From Leptasterias polaris (taxonomy: Eukaryota > Echinodermata > Asteroidea > Forcipulatida > Asteriidae), in contig JAZGTN010000073.1 in NCBI GenBank assembly GCA_037783415.1, positions 434,001 to 498,000 on the forward strand: a stretch of 64,000 nucleotides of DNA, read 5' to 3'. The translations under genes were made by a program, and so were the position numbers. Below, piece after piece: positions 51,157 to 62,657 of the stretch. How positions within the stretch are numbered: the stretch's first letter is position 1; every line of letters starts with the position of its first letter. A model generated the notes under the pieces. That model ran no database searches. It was not told the DNA's origin and saw nothing but the letters and a program-made list of their open reading frames with translations.

Positions 51157-52680
51157 GGAAACCAGTCAACTCGCCCCCCAGCAAAGTCGCCCCCCAGCAA
51201 AGTCGCCCCCCAGCAAAGTCGCCCCCCAGCAAAGTCGGCCACCACAAAGTCGCCCCCTCACTTACAAAGTCGCCCCCTGTCAAAGTCGCCCCTCACAAAG
51301 TCGCCCCCTGACAGAGTCGCCCACCAACAAAGTCGCCCCCCGACACTGTCGCCCCCTAACAAAGTCGCCCAGTGTATGGTTGAGCGACGTAAAGCCATAT
51401 CACAAAAGTGAGGGCGCTTTTGAATATTTTGAAACAATTTATTAGCACACTGGGGGAAGACGAATGTACATGTAGATAGATCTGTTACAGAAGGAATGCT
51501 ACGGGATTTTCGAGCGTGCACGACGGGTTTGAGCGTGTTTAATCTTCGTGTTGTAGCAGGTTCTTTTAAATATTAGAACACTAAAATAATATATATATAA
51601 CAGGTTATTTACATTTTATTTACAGAATATATATACATCAAATAAATTATCAAGCAGAAGTGAACATGAGGGTGATGGGAAGTTATTTCACGAGTGTTTA
51701 TTTTGAGAAGACGGTTTGGGCTACTTGATAAATGAAATACCGCGGCATCTTTTCTGGGACACTCATCGGCCGTGACTAATTTGATTTTGCATATGTTTAT
51801 TCATGTTAATTCTCAACATTATAAGGTTATGGTGGTTATTTACTTGATAATTTCCCCCCTTGTTTTACTTTGTGCTTACATAATTATAAAGAACTAAATT
51901 TTATTCGCGAATTTATTAAAAGTTATGGTGGTTATTTATTTGTTTTTAAATAAAGTTCTAATTGTTTTTTTAATTCAAAACCTTCTTTTTTTATAGTCTA
52001 TATATGTTGTTTAATTGAAGTTCGTGAAGTTTTATTGTTGTGATAAGTTGACAGGTTGCCTACTTTAATTAAAACCCTAAGTCGATCACTGATGTATTTT
52101 GACAAGATAAGATAAAACTTTATTATCCCACACGGGGGAAATTCAAACTGGTCTTGATTCAAACACTAGGCCTACAGACAAAATCACTAAACATGTCATA
52201 ACAACTGTTTATTGTTAAAACAAATTGATTAAAAATATTAACTAAAAATATCAGGTACATGTATAAAAATATGTTTCCGGTATGGATTAAAAATTATGCA
52301 CAGCAATAATACAATCTTAAATGATTGGCATGCTTAATTTAATTCAGAAAACTGTTTATGTTCGATTCAGATTTACATAATATTATAGAAGGTCAATTCA
52401 AAGTAAAAAAAAGAAAATAGCTAATTAATTAGTTATCTAGCGGTAACATTTCGACAAAAGCGGAGAGTTTTCTCGAAAAGACAAAGCATTCGCCAAGCCC
52501 TGGAATCTCCAATGGTTGAATCTAAACCGTTAACAAAAGGGTGCCCTCACTTCGTGAAATCTTCTTGGGCGACTTTGTTAGGGGGCGACTTTGTTAGGGG
52601 GCGACTGTGTCGGGGGGCGACTTTGTTGGTGGGCGACTCTGTCAGGGGGCGACTTTGCTGGGGCGAGTTGACTGGTATTC
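51157..52680. mobile_element. Non-autonomous DNA transposon with CGCCCCC-repeat TIRs (copy 2)
   Basis: Counterpart of 12540-14063; CTGATTAA at 51149-51156 and 52681-52688. Repeat numbers in both TIRs are unchanged. Confidence 0.85.
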
Positions 52681-53271
52681 CTGATTAAACATGTGCCTTT
52701 TAACTCCAAACGTTAGAAAACTTCATTAAAATTTAAATTAATAAGTCATCAAAAAACACTATTTTCAAATAGTCCAAAACCCCTAAAATTACTGCATATG
52801 GAACTATGATACGTAAGGATGTATTTACCTGTATCCAAGGTCTGTGGTAGAATGGAACGTGGACAAATTTAGATGACAAAAAGGGGCTTGGAAATCTTAT
52901 TCTTTAGTTTTACAATGTGGCTCAATTGTTTGTGGCTCAGCTGAAAATAGCGCCCTCAAGAGGCAAAGGTCCAAGATAGAAAAATCAACGTAATACCGAA
53001 GAAAAGAAATTTTAGGCTTTGTTTGGTGTTTGCAATTAAAACACTTTTTGGTGTGCATTCATCAAAAGTAGCCAGAAACTAAAGTATAGTTAAAGTAATT
53101 GTCAAGATATGGTGGAACGATCACCAATTGAGACATCCCAGATGCAATTTTCACTTCAGACCAAAAATCTTTCGTTTTAATTGATAGTGTGAAAGAACAG
53201 GTGCTGTTGTCAAGAATGGACTTTTTCATATTTTATGTGACGACTTATTATTAATATCATTTTTCATACAG

Positions 53272-53456
53272 GTGCTGGGGTGGTAACAACTCGAGCTCAC
53301 GTCCACTACATTGTGACAGAGTATGGCATTGCTTATCTGTTTGGGAAGAATCTTCGACAGAGGGCGCATGCGTTGATCAATATCGCACATCCAGACTTCC
53401 GAGAGACTCTAGAGAAAGCCGCCTTTGAGAGGCTCAAATGTATGCCGTCACCTTAA
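53272..53456 (+). pseudogene. Orphan terminal exon, 4-hydroxybutyrate CoA-transferase / acetyl-CoA hydrolase family (copy 2)
   Basis: Identical to 14655-14839 with acceptor and stop. Here all sequence back to 38618 and beyond is visible, and I still see no further exon of the enzyme, which favours a stranded fragment over a complete gene, at least for this copy. Confidence 0.7.
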
Positions 53457-53766
53457 GAGACCCACTTGAAGCAGTTGGTCTACCAAGTCTAGTGAGAGTT
53501 TGTGCTGTTTATTGGTTCTAAGTTTGGGCCATGTCACTTGAATTGAGGCAACCAGTTCAAGGCAATCTCCAAGAAGAACAGGCATTCTCAGATCAATTGG
53601 CACATACTTTTCTTGGGTTTTGTAAGACATTGTTAGAGAAACAACTCTTGTGCAGTTGGTTGCCTCCAAGTTGCCCATAAAAATTGCCTTTTGTGACATG
53701 GCCCTTTAGCACACATATCCTAGTTGCTAGATCAAGGCCCTTTCCAACATAACTCCCAGATCATCA

Positions 53767-53907
53767 CATACTTAGCCCATTCCTTGAACTTTCTCAACTC
53801 CCTGGCAAGGGAGCATTATACAACTCAAGCTGCAGGTGTTAATCCAACACAATGCCGCCCTCTCTCGCACCTTACAATAACAGCAATTAGACAACTGTTG
53901 TTATAAT
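53767..53907 (-). mobile_element. SINE 3' part (copy 2)
   Basis: Counterpart of 15150-15290. Confidence 0.5.
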
Positions 53908-53916
53908 TAACCTTAC

Positions 53917-54677
53917 TTGTAACTAACTTATTTATTTATTTCATATTCAGTATTCAATTGACACTCCTGAATAAACAATACAAAATACTGCAGTATAAAC
54001 AAACAGTAACTAGACATGTTCGAAATTAAGTAGAGACTTGGAATTTACAACATTTGTACAAAGTCCCTTAAACACAGTGTCAATTGCAGCAATAATTGAC
54101 ACACCTGAATGAGTAATCATTGTTGAACAATAAGAATGCATAATAATAAAAAAAAATTAATGGAAGTGTTTGACATAAGGTATAGACTTGAAATGTATGG
54201 CATCTTTGTAAAATTCCCAATATACACATCAATAAAATAACCGTTGTTAATAGTGAACTGCAAGACTTGTTCCAGAACTGTTTTATTTACTTTATATGCG
54301 ATATTGAATTACCATCTTAGAGAGAGCAATCATCAATGAATAATGAATGTTTTAAGTAAAGTATAGACTTGATATGTACGGCAACTTTGTAAGATTACAG
54401 TGTCAAGTTGTAAAGTTTCATTAAGAGACCTGACTATTTGACTTCAAACCTTGTTTTGGTCACATTCGATCCTAAGAAATAGAAAAATGGCCAGCCATTC
54501 TAAAGATATATTCAACCCCGTTGTAAAATATCAGAAACAGAGTCAGGCACATCAGTTAGACAACCTTTGTTCCGGAACTATATTCTTTGATTTATTGCAT
54601 TATATAAGTATTTAATTGACACACTTGAATGAACATTCATCTGCGAACAATACATGTTTGAAGTAAAGTAATGGACC
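53917..54677. repeat. Satellite-like dispersed repeat (copy 2 of 15300-16060)
   Basis: Exact counterpart at +38617. Confidence 0.6.
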
Positions 54678-55016
54678 TTGGTTCGAATCCCACCTCAAAC
54701 CAAAGCCTCACATGTGGATTGAGTTTTACAGTCCCTTCCTGATTACAGTCAAACCCTCGTTATAAAGAGGATCTGCTTATAAAGAGAATATTCTGAAGTC
54801 CTGAATCTCATTTCTCCTTTGTGCTTATTTGTTTTGCTGTCCTCTTACAACAATTTTCCTGCTATAAAGAGGTAATTTGGCCAGTCCCAGCAATCCTGTT
54901 TTAACAAGAGTCGACTGTTTTAACAAGAGTCGACAGTAAATTTTGTCTTCCTCCCAAACCTACAATACATTACAAAACTACATCTCTTCACTGACTCACT
55001 TATGCATCTCCAGCCC

Positions 55017-55239
55017 AGGGCCCCATTTCCTGGCTCTGCTTATCGCCGAATTCTGCGCTTGCAATCATCATTCTCCACTTACCGAGCAAGCGCCAAATTT
55101 CTGCGCTAGCAAGCGTAAAATGCCTAGTAGCGTGGAGTACGCAAGCGCACAGGCAAAAATTCCCTGCTAACCCATGACATACCCTTGACGTTAGTGCGGA
55201 ATTTTTGCTTAGAGTAAGCAGAGCCATGAAATCAGGCCC
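55017..55239. mobile_element. MITE with ~25-bp TIRs (copy 2)
   Basis: Counterpart of 16400-16622. Confidence 0.6.
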
Positions 55240-55934
55240 AGGTGTTTTGTCAGTCCATTCCTGGTTACCCCATTTGGGGTTTTCCCTCCCACATCTACAT
55301 TAATAACTAAACATTATCTCTTCACTGGCTTCTGTGAACATGCATATTCAGCCCGGGGGGGCGCATTTCTCGTCCCTATTGACGAGCCCTTAGTTTTATC
55401 ACCAGACAGATGTAAATGACGTCAGTGATTCACACTCATGGCAGTAAAAAGAACAGGGTTCGATCAAGATCCTGGAGAAGCCAGATCTCCTTTTCTGCCA
55501 TTCCAGATGGGGTCATGTCCGAGTTAGTGGCTGGGGCTTGGACATACCCTGAACAAGCATTGACGTATAGAACACCCTCCGCAACAGCCGTAGCCACCAA
55601 TCGGGACATGGCTAAGGTATCCAAATTGAGGCTTTGATGACATAGTCTGGCTTCTTCTTTGTGCGATGAGAGTCAGTGCTCTTGAATGCTTGTGAATACA
55701 GGGAACAATTTCATGACAGAATCATGACAAACATCCATTATTATGTCGGGGTGGGAAGAGGGAGGGGGCTTCCTACACGAAATAATTAATAATGATAACA
55801 ATAATATAAAGTATTTGTAAAGCGCCCAAATCCACCAAATTAAGGTGGTCAAGGCGCACGAGAGGGAATCCTCACACGGTAAAAAATCAGATAAAGATCA
55901 ATTAAAGATATTCAAGTCATATTATTAAACTCGT

Positions 55935-57215
55935 TTAGTAATTTTCCAAACTAATCTGGATGTTTGACATCTCTTGCTGTACAATAAGTGCCTTATCTTC
56001 ATATGTGAAGTTACATTTGATCAAAATTACATACATCCTGTTAGTAGGATGCTTCAAATGCCTTAAAGAAGGAGCCCATGATGCAACTGAATGCCTCAGC
56101 TCTTTATTGTAACTGAGGTCCAAGGTGTCAATGTTCCCTACTGATTTAGCGAAGGGCTCAATATCTACGCCCGTCAAAGAACAGTTGCACAAAGACATCT
56201 TTTTCAGTGGGTTCAGGTGTCCAAGGTGAGCAGCCCATGATGCTGCATTACCACCAAGGGAAGGATTATCCGACAAATCCAGTATGGCTAGAGTGGACAT
56301 GTCACTCAGTGATCCAGCAAGTGGTTCAATGTCTTTACTTTGCAATTCACATTCTTGCAAGAACAGCTCTCTAAGGTGTTTCAGGTACTTCAAGTGCTGG
56401 GCCCAGAGGTTTGCCGAGCCACCCAATTGTGGATTACAGGAGAGGTCAATACTGAAACAGTCCTCTCTGGTTTTTATTCCACTTAAAATTTCTGAAAGGT
56501 CAGAAGAAGATATTGAATCTTCACACAGAGACAGAAAAGTCATTTGTTTGCCATATTCCTCAACTTGCTCTAAAAAGTCATCATAATGTGAACTGCTATC
56601 GTGTAATTTACAGTTAACAACATTCTTCAGCATACCAAGTAAAACAGCAATGTATATAATATCCTCGTGTTGGAAGTCACATCCTATGAGTGTCAAACTT
56701 TTTAGCAAGTTTAAACTTTGCAGGTTATAACCCCATGATGATGATACAGAGCCACCAATATCCTCGCTGATACCACTCGGTTTTATTGTCAATTCTATCA
56801 ACTTGGGTGTGTTGACAAACGACGATGTTATGTATTCCATACTGGCAGTAGTTACTTTACAATCATATAGTTTAAATTTTGAGAGATTCGTCATTCCACT
56901 CATCACGTCTCTCAAAACCTCACCGAAGCCTTCTAGGTTGCACTCGGAAAAACACAAACTTGTTACTTTGCTGAGTTGGGCATTTTCTCTGCCTTTCTTT
57001 CTGTCATCGTCTTTCACGTGTTTCAGGTAGTAAAATAAAGCGTGAAGACCATCATTGCTGTAATCATGAATAAACAAACCCTCTGTAACCAAATCCACTG
57101 AAGGAAGGTCATCAAACTTGCCTTCGAAGTAATACTTAACCGACAACTCCTTCTGGAGCATTGTTCCTTGCCTGAAGCATTTTTGCTTATGGTTTAACAC
57201 CTTGTTTGTGAAGCA
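55935..57215 (-). CDS. LRR exon of the truncated NLR gene (copy 2)
   Basis: Same as 17318-18598 except for one residue: Glu in KGRENAQL here, Lys in copy 1 (56987 vs 18370). The NACHT-less paralogues also have Glu, so Lys in copy 1 is the derived state or a sequencing error. The NACHT exon to its right is only a remnant, so its role is doubtful. Confidence 0.78.
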   Translation of the reverse strand, partial: CFTNKVLNHKQKCFRQGTMLQKELSVKYYFEGKFDDLPSVDLVTEGLFIHDYSNDGLHALFYYLKHVKDDDRKKGRENAQLSKVTSLCFSECNLEGFGEVLRDVMSGMTNLSKFKLYDCKVTTASMEYITSSFVNTPKLIELTIKPSGISEDIGGSVSSSWGYNLQSLNLLKSLTLIGCDFQHEDIIYIAVLLGMLKNVVNCKLHDSSSHYDDFLEQVEEYGKQMTFLSLCEDSISSSDLSEILSGIKTREDCFSIDLSCNPQLGGSANLWAQHLKYLKHLRELFLQECELQSKDIEPLAGSLSDMSTLAILDLSDNPSLGGNAASWAAHLGHLNPLKKMSLCNCSLTGVDIEPFAKSVGNIDTLDLSYNKELRHSVASWAPSLRHLKHPTNRMYVILIKCNFTYEDKALIVQQEMSNIQISLENY

Positions 57216-57256
57216 CTGATTGTCACCACAACAAAAACGTATTTTTTTGTTTATTT

Positions 57257-57679
57257 TTTTTATATATTTTTTTTAAGTTTTTGAAAAATACCATGGTTAT
57301 TTTTAAAACTAAATAAAAAATATGTTGAATAAAATGAAGAAAACTGCTGGCTATAGAGTCATACACTAAGTCTCACAGAACACTTGTAGTCACTGCAGAT
57401 GTTTCTTCCACGTATGGCTTCACCCGGACACCATACTTTCTTGTTTGCATCGAAAACAGGTCAAACTCAAAACAAATGGGACGCTATTGAAGTCATCGAA
57501 GATCGGTGCGTGGTGTGAAAGTTTCAATGTCTATCACGTTTTAATATATGTTTGCATATTTCTTATAAACAAAGGAAGGTAATTAGGGCATCAGTTGATT
57601 ATGGAATATTTTAAATTTTTTTTCAATTCAAAGAAAAAGGCATACTACATCGAAAACCGGACAGGGGATCGGGAGGATA
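57257..57679. repeat. Interspersed repeat in the LRR-NACHT intron (copy 2)
   Basis: Counterpart of 18640-19062, with one T/A difference near the right end. Confidence 0.8.
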
Positions 57680-57742
57680 TAAACCTTTTAATTGTTTAAA
57701 ACTAATTTTTGTGTTTTTTTTGTAATGAAATTGTTTTTGTAA

Positions 57743-58312
57743 TCAGTATTGAATTTGAATGTTTTTAGTGCACACAGGGAAAACAATTTTCACTTTTTGA
57801 ATTGAATTGAATAGTAGGTACTCCAACCTCGTATCCTGTCTATCACTGTATCTCATGATGTTTTCAACAAGGATATGATTTGTGTTAAACTGTTCTTCAT
57901 TAGTTCCAAGTAAGCTTCGGAAGAAGATGGCCGCACAGTACTCTTGGAAGGTTCTGTGGATGAAACTTACACTGTGTCGAATTTCAAGTCCTTCAATGAC
58001 CCTCTGGCTGGTGAGGATGCCTGCTTTTAATGCAGACCTAAGTGCCTGATCTTCAAAGTCACTTTCTTTAAAAAGAAACTCTTGTGGTGACAGCAGATTA
58101 TTTAAAGCCTTTTCTCCGATTGAGATCACCACTCGAGTTGTTTCATCTGGTGGCAGGTATGGTTGTTTTCTTTTGAAAATGTACCCTAAGGCATCTTTGT
58201 ATAGTTGGTACATCGTGTCTGGGATTGTAGACTGCTCTCTCCATAGTACACACATTAAGAGCAAGAGCATGGGACTCGTTGCCAAATCAAACAGTACATC
58301 TGAGGATCTAAT
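57743..58312 (-). pseudogene. Truncated NACHT exon, C-terminal half only
   Basis: It matches the copy 1 exon from residue R258 (RSSDVLFDLATSPMLLL) through SFIHRTFQEYCAA to RLEYLLFNSIQ, then diverges because 36 bp of the retroelement tail are missing. Walker A, Walker B and the sensor motif are absent. At the break a possible acceptor (CTATTTTCAG, ending at 58317) precedes the remnant, but the phase-1 linker donor would join it in the wrong frame. It cannot act as an ATPase and is most likely non-functional. Confidence 0.85.
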
Positions 58313-58654
58313 ATTACTGAAAATAGAGGCAAAAACAGCAATTTTTAATTTATGCAAATTAGGCATATTTCCCCTACTTCCTTTTTTCTACTTTTTTGAT
58401 ATGTTGTTTTGGAGGGCTTTAAGAGACACTTGCAAAAAAAATTGTTTGTGTTGCAATTTTGTCTAGGTCAAACCATAGATTGACTAGACTATAAGCTGTA
58501 TACAATTTGTGCTGGTAGGAAGTCCAGCTCTCCAGCTCTTTTTTTAGCCACAGCTGAGCTAGTTAACATTCTGTTTTTGTTTATTACTTGATAAAGAGAA
58601 TTTGATAAGGTGATATAACTGGTAACCAGAGAACCAATGTAAAAACAAACTTAC
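58313..58654. other. Junction sequence between duplication edge and paralogous gene
   Basis: From 58313 to about 58590 there is no match elsewhere in the window. From about 58595 (AAGAGAATTTG) it is intron 2-type sequence homologous to 3614-3682. No coding sequence. Confidence 0.5.
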
Positions 58655-58744
58655 CACTGGAATTATCTAGAGGTTGATGTGGTTGTAATTTAATCCTCTT
58701 GGATGTCCTCTCAGTATTGGAAGCTGTTGATGGAATACCATAAC
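58655..58744 (-). CDS. Linker exon of the diverged third NLR gene
   Basis: 90 nt, phase 1-1, same splice signals as the other linkers. It starts YGIPSTASNTERTSKR and ends PHQPLDNSSG. Splice sites are intact although the downstream NACHT remnant cannot be joined in frame. Confidence 0.7.
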
Positions 58745-58775
58745 CTTGTTGGAGAGTTTAAGACTTAGTTAAGAA

Positions 58776-59450
58776 ATCAGTCAAGTTTTTGCTGGTCCCT
58801 TTTAATAGATTTTGATCTTCTTCATATTCCAGACAGAAATTTCACAAAAAGCTGTTAAGCACAAAATACTGCATAAGACACGGACACGTATCTTAATAAC
58901 TGTAGCAGAAATGGAAACCAGTTCTGTGTAAAGTACCAAGGTACATTGCTTGGGCTTGATCCTGAGAAATATTTTGGTAAGCAAATAAAATTGTTTGCCA
59001 TATTTTCAATCACAGCTTTATGAAATGTGTTACACGAAGATGCAATCAAAATCAGTCAAGTTTATGCTGGTCCCTTAATAGAATTTGATCTACTTCATAT
59101 TCCAGACAGAAATTTCATAAAAAGGAAATCATTCAAGTTTACACGTTGACAAAAATCATGCATTGCAATTTTCACAAGATTTTGTTTTCCTACATTGAGC
59201 TGTATACAAATTGTGCTTGCAGGAAGTCCAGCTCTGTGGCTCTTTTGTAAACCACAGCTTGTGAACATTTTAGCGCGTTTTAAAGCTTTGTAAGACTTTC
59301 GGGCAGTGGGCACACTGTCGTGGTTGCAACTGGCCAGAGTGACCGCTTTCAGAGAATTTGTGGTGTATTACTTGATTAAGAGAACTTGCTAAGGTTTTTA
59401 AACCGATAATTAACCAGAGAACCAATGTAAAAACAAACTTACCACTGGAG
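58776..59450. repeat. Tandemly repeated intron-1 modules with a truncated linker exon
   Basis: The phrase AATCAGTCAAGTTT and the following CTTCATATTCCAGACAGAAA occur at 58776-58845 and again at 59050-59115, showing a partial tandem duplication. At 59443-59450 the donor end of a second linker exon (CCAGTG before GTAAGTTTG on the minus strand) survives for about 8 nt before being cut by the insertion at 59451. Confidence 0.65.
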
Positions 59451-60700
59451 TCGGTGTTCTCCACACACGTATTTTGGGAGGGCGGGCCGCCCTGCCGAAG
59501 AATTGGCCGCCCTGCCAAAAAAATGACAAACAGACTATTTTTAGCCTGCACTTAATACGATCAAACGAGTAGCCGACGAGCCAAGCCCGACTTCTAAGCG
59601 GCAGCATTGGAATTGAGATCGTTCATTTATTTTTAGTATACATGTACAAACGTTAAAACACGATGCACACACAATCACATGGTTCCGACTGCTGAGTATC
59701 CACCGCTGCACGTGTAGACTTGGTTCCAAGTCTGTGCTCGTAGTTTTTAGTCTACCTGATAGCCAATACATAATTGCCTGAAATAGAGCCCTCTTGTGGA
59801 TTAACCTCCGTCTTTAACCTGCGATCACAGACTTGGGAACATTGTTCATCGGTTTGTACACACCCTATGGCGAATTAGTCCAAAAGTGGACGGAACACTC
59901 TGATTGGTCAGAATCTCAGAAGCCGTCAATAAAATGCACATTCAAACTTGACCGTTTATACCACGGGATATAGTACAGAAATACAACATTGAATCACATG
60001 TAACTAATCTGCCTCTGCTCAGTGATTCAACTTGCAGTTTGGAAACAAAAAAACCAAAGTGATTCTAGTTTTTAAATTCAAAATAAATAAAAAACGTTGA
60101 GAAAATCATTAAACGATTCCATTCAAATAAAGGGAACACAGTTTATCGTCTAGTAGGGATCAGGTTATTTGTTATGTTTATTTTTCAATATTTTAAGAAT
60201 ACATCTAGTATTATTTTATGTATAAATTAGAAATTGCAAACGTACAAAGCACTATAAAAAAAAAAAACAATGACTCAATCGATTTTACAGAAAATGCTGA
60301 AGTGATTATAACCTACATGTATTGGGAATAGACGTAACCATCAGTTGTGGCCTCCTGATTGGCAATCTCTCTGGCATAGTGTTGTTATGTAAATGTCAGT
60401 TGTGAATAAATGAATATCCCGTATACACAAGGGGGTCAAGTCTGAGATTGCGAGTTAGACCGCGTGATAGCCATTCTGCGGGGGAAATTTTGTGTGGCTG
60501 ATGCAGAGAATTAACCGCGATCACAGACTTGAAATCAAGTCTACTGCACGTGCATCGGCCCAACAACGTTCGGTCGGTAGTCCATGCATAGCGCATACAC
60601 AACACACACGGTCCAAAGTCCAAGCTAACCAACACTCCGCACGCTGTGATTGGCCGTTATTCATAAGAGAGCTTGCTAGACTCCAACGCAGTACACGTAT
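59451..60700. mobile_element. ~1.25-kb insertion in intron 1, class unclear
   Basis: The left end (TCGGTGTTCTCCACACACG, then a GGGCGGGCCGCC stretch) breaks a linker exon; intron sequence resumes at about 60701 (CCTTTTTATAGTTTTTGATT). Within it, 59697-59735 and 60525-60560 are inverted copies (TGCACGTG, AGACTTGGTTCCAAGTCT), each itself a hairpin. No transposase was seen. Confidence 0.5.
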
Positions 60701-61669
60701 TCCTTTTTATAGTTTTTGATTTTCTTCATGTTCCAGACAAAAAATTCTAAAAAAAGCTGTTAAGCACAAAATACTTCATTGAACAGGGACATATTTATAA
60801 CTGTAGCCGAAATGGTAACCAGTTAAATACCAAGGTACATTGCTTGGGCTGGATTCCTGGAAATATTTTGGTAAGCAATTAAAATTGAAGGCAATTTTTC
60901 TTTCACAGCTTCATGAAATGTGTTACATGAAGATGCAATCATAACAGTATCACTTCTTTAATAAAAGGAGAGGAGAGTTCAGAGAGGCAGAAACTTTCTC
61001 TCTTTTTTGGAATCAGATGAATAATAATGTAGCAATGAGTGTTTTGTGTACTTTTTAATTAGGTATCAGTTTGTCTTGTTTTTTGTTCATAAGAGCATTG
61101 TTTTTCAACTCAAGGTATGCCATTTATCCACGCAAAAGCTTGCATGTTCAGCTTTTTCACTTATTTTTTAAAACATAAAACAAAAAAATCGACAACAATT
61201 TATTTACAATTTGTTCATACTTTAAAGTGTTTGAGACAGAATAATGAATACCCTTACAGACTAGAAATTTGTTCATTTGACATTTGTGCTAATCCACTTC
61301 TTTTTTTTCAGTCTAGAATAGCCCACTTCTGTGGGTGAAATTGAACCTCGCGGACTGTTTTTTTGCAATCCAACGAAGGGTTATTTATTTTAACACTTTT
61401 GGATTACGGGTCAATTTAACCCCTTGTCTGAACGTCACCCCACACCAAATTGTTTGGACTTGGATAAGATTGGAATGCCTGACCCTGTAATAAGCGATTG
61501 TCATTTGGGCCAACTTGCCCCAGTCCTTCTGATTTTTTCGATTTGGCAATTGGATATACATGTACATGTAGAAGGATTTGGGACTGTAAAGGGATACTTG
61601 GTAATCCTGGGACCCCCCCCCCCTTTATATATATTTTTAGCATTGCCCAATACATCCCTACATTCTTAC
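60701..61669 (-). other. Intron 1 of the third NLR gene, right part
   Basis: Closely related to 3830-4794 (for example TCAGTCTAGAATAGCCCACT, GATTGGAATGCCTGACCC), with indels. Short poly-C run at 61612-61623. Confidence 0.6.
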
Positions 61670-61964
61670 CATTTTCATACAAGAGTTTTTCTGTTTGATC
61701 AATATCTCCAATAACTGCCACATTGCCAATGCTCCTCATTATTTCTTTTAGCTTTCTGTATTCGCCAACTCCTATGACTCCTCTGACCTCTAACTCAAGT
61801 AGCATCTCTCTCACATTCTTTATTTTCTCAAGTTCTGCATCTTTGAAGTCACCAAATTCAAGTGCTCTGACTACCAACTTGATGTCCTCCAGATTTTCAG
61901 TGGTTAAAGTCCTTTTCAAACTGAGCATTAAATTATTGTGATATATTGGTTTCCCACGAGGCAT
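61670..61964 (-). CDS. DED-like first exon of the third NLR gene
   Basis: ATG at 61964 and 98 codons to a GTAAGA donor, phase 1. The C-terminal half (EMLLELEVRGVIGVGEYRKL, MRSIGNVAVIGDIDQTEKLL) is nearly identical to 4795-5092, while helices 1-3 differ more (MPRGKPIYHNNLML; DIKLVVRALEFGDFKDAELE). A mosaic pattern like this suggests gene conversion between cluster members. It is intact as an exon, but no complete NACHT-LRR follows in the window. Confidence 0.75.
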
Positions 61965-62416
61965 TTTGCTCCGGTATTGTCACCCTTTTGCAAAAGTGTA
62001 GAAAGCTGCAGACAAGACCCTGTGGAGAAACATCCCAGAACATCCAATGACGCCACAATTCAAATATATGGGTCTGTACATTTATTTGTAATACAGAGAA
62101 TTTTTTTAGTTCATTGAAATGGCAATAAATTAGATGTTTTGCCTCACAAAATTATTTTTATCATCCAATCACGTCATGTTTAAACATTTCTCTGAAAGAG
62201 CATAATTTTACATACAAAATGACTTTTTACACCATTTAACATGAGTTTGGAGACTTATACTTATAGTTGTTTTATAACACTGGAAAATGAGTGGTCACAG
62301 ATGTAACAATCTGGAGCACAGGATGGAGGGGAAAAGCACCACTACAATAGAATGACATTCGATCCTATATCCTAAGGGGGCTCTACACTAAACAGAGAAA
62401 ATCATGCACCAAGCAT
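61965..62416. promoter_or_regulatory. 5' flank of the third NLR gene
   Basis: The ~70 bp next to the ATG (CACCCTTTTGCAAAAGTGTA, GAAAGCTGCAGACAAGACCC) are almost identical to 5093-5160, suggesting shared 5' UTR or core promoter. It contains the empty site (62072-62079) for the MITE found at 5207. Confidence 0.45.
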
Positions 62417-62657
62417 CAGGCCCGTAACCAGGAATTATTTGGGGGCGAATATGACTTTGAGGGGGAGCAATTATGAAAACATCGGCGCGTGTTGCCCATC
62501 GGGCAGCGACGCAGGGGGAAGTTTGAGAATTTTTAAAAATGAAGGCCCAATTCGGTCCATTTTTGCACTTCGATTTTTGTGTGCACATCAATTTGTTAAA
62601 GTTTCGGATAGACTTGTTTTCGATTAATATTATTTTAACCCCCCCCCCCAAGTCCTG
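62417..62657. mobile_element. hAT-like MITE with perfect 8-bp TSD
   Basis: 241 bp, begins CAGGCCCGTAACC and ends AAGTCCTG. CCAAGCAT stands at 62409-62416 and again at 62658-62665. CAGG...CCTG termini and an 8-bp TSD are hAT features. Frames across it are accidental. Confidence 0.8.

Larger units (their letters stand above)
38618..58312. repeat. Large direct duplication, copy 2
   Basis: This is the second copy of the 1-19731 block in the same orientation, with only a handful of substitutions and one 36-bp deletion. Its right end at 58312 lies inside the NACHT exon and is followed by unrelated sequence (58313 onward) and then by a diverged paralogue of the gene's 5' region. Duplicated sequence must continue left of 38618, because the retrotransposon cut by the window edge at position 1 continues here down to about 38019. 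Confidence 0.95.

Noticed and set aside
1..58312. Interpretation of the two blocks as alternative haplotypes placed in tandem
   Set aside because: Not excluded, but alleles in outbred marine invertebrates normally differ far more than the handful of changes seen; depth and long reads are needed.
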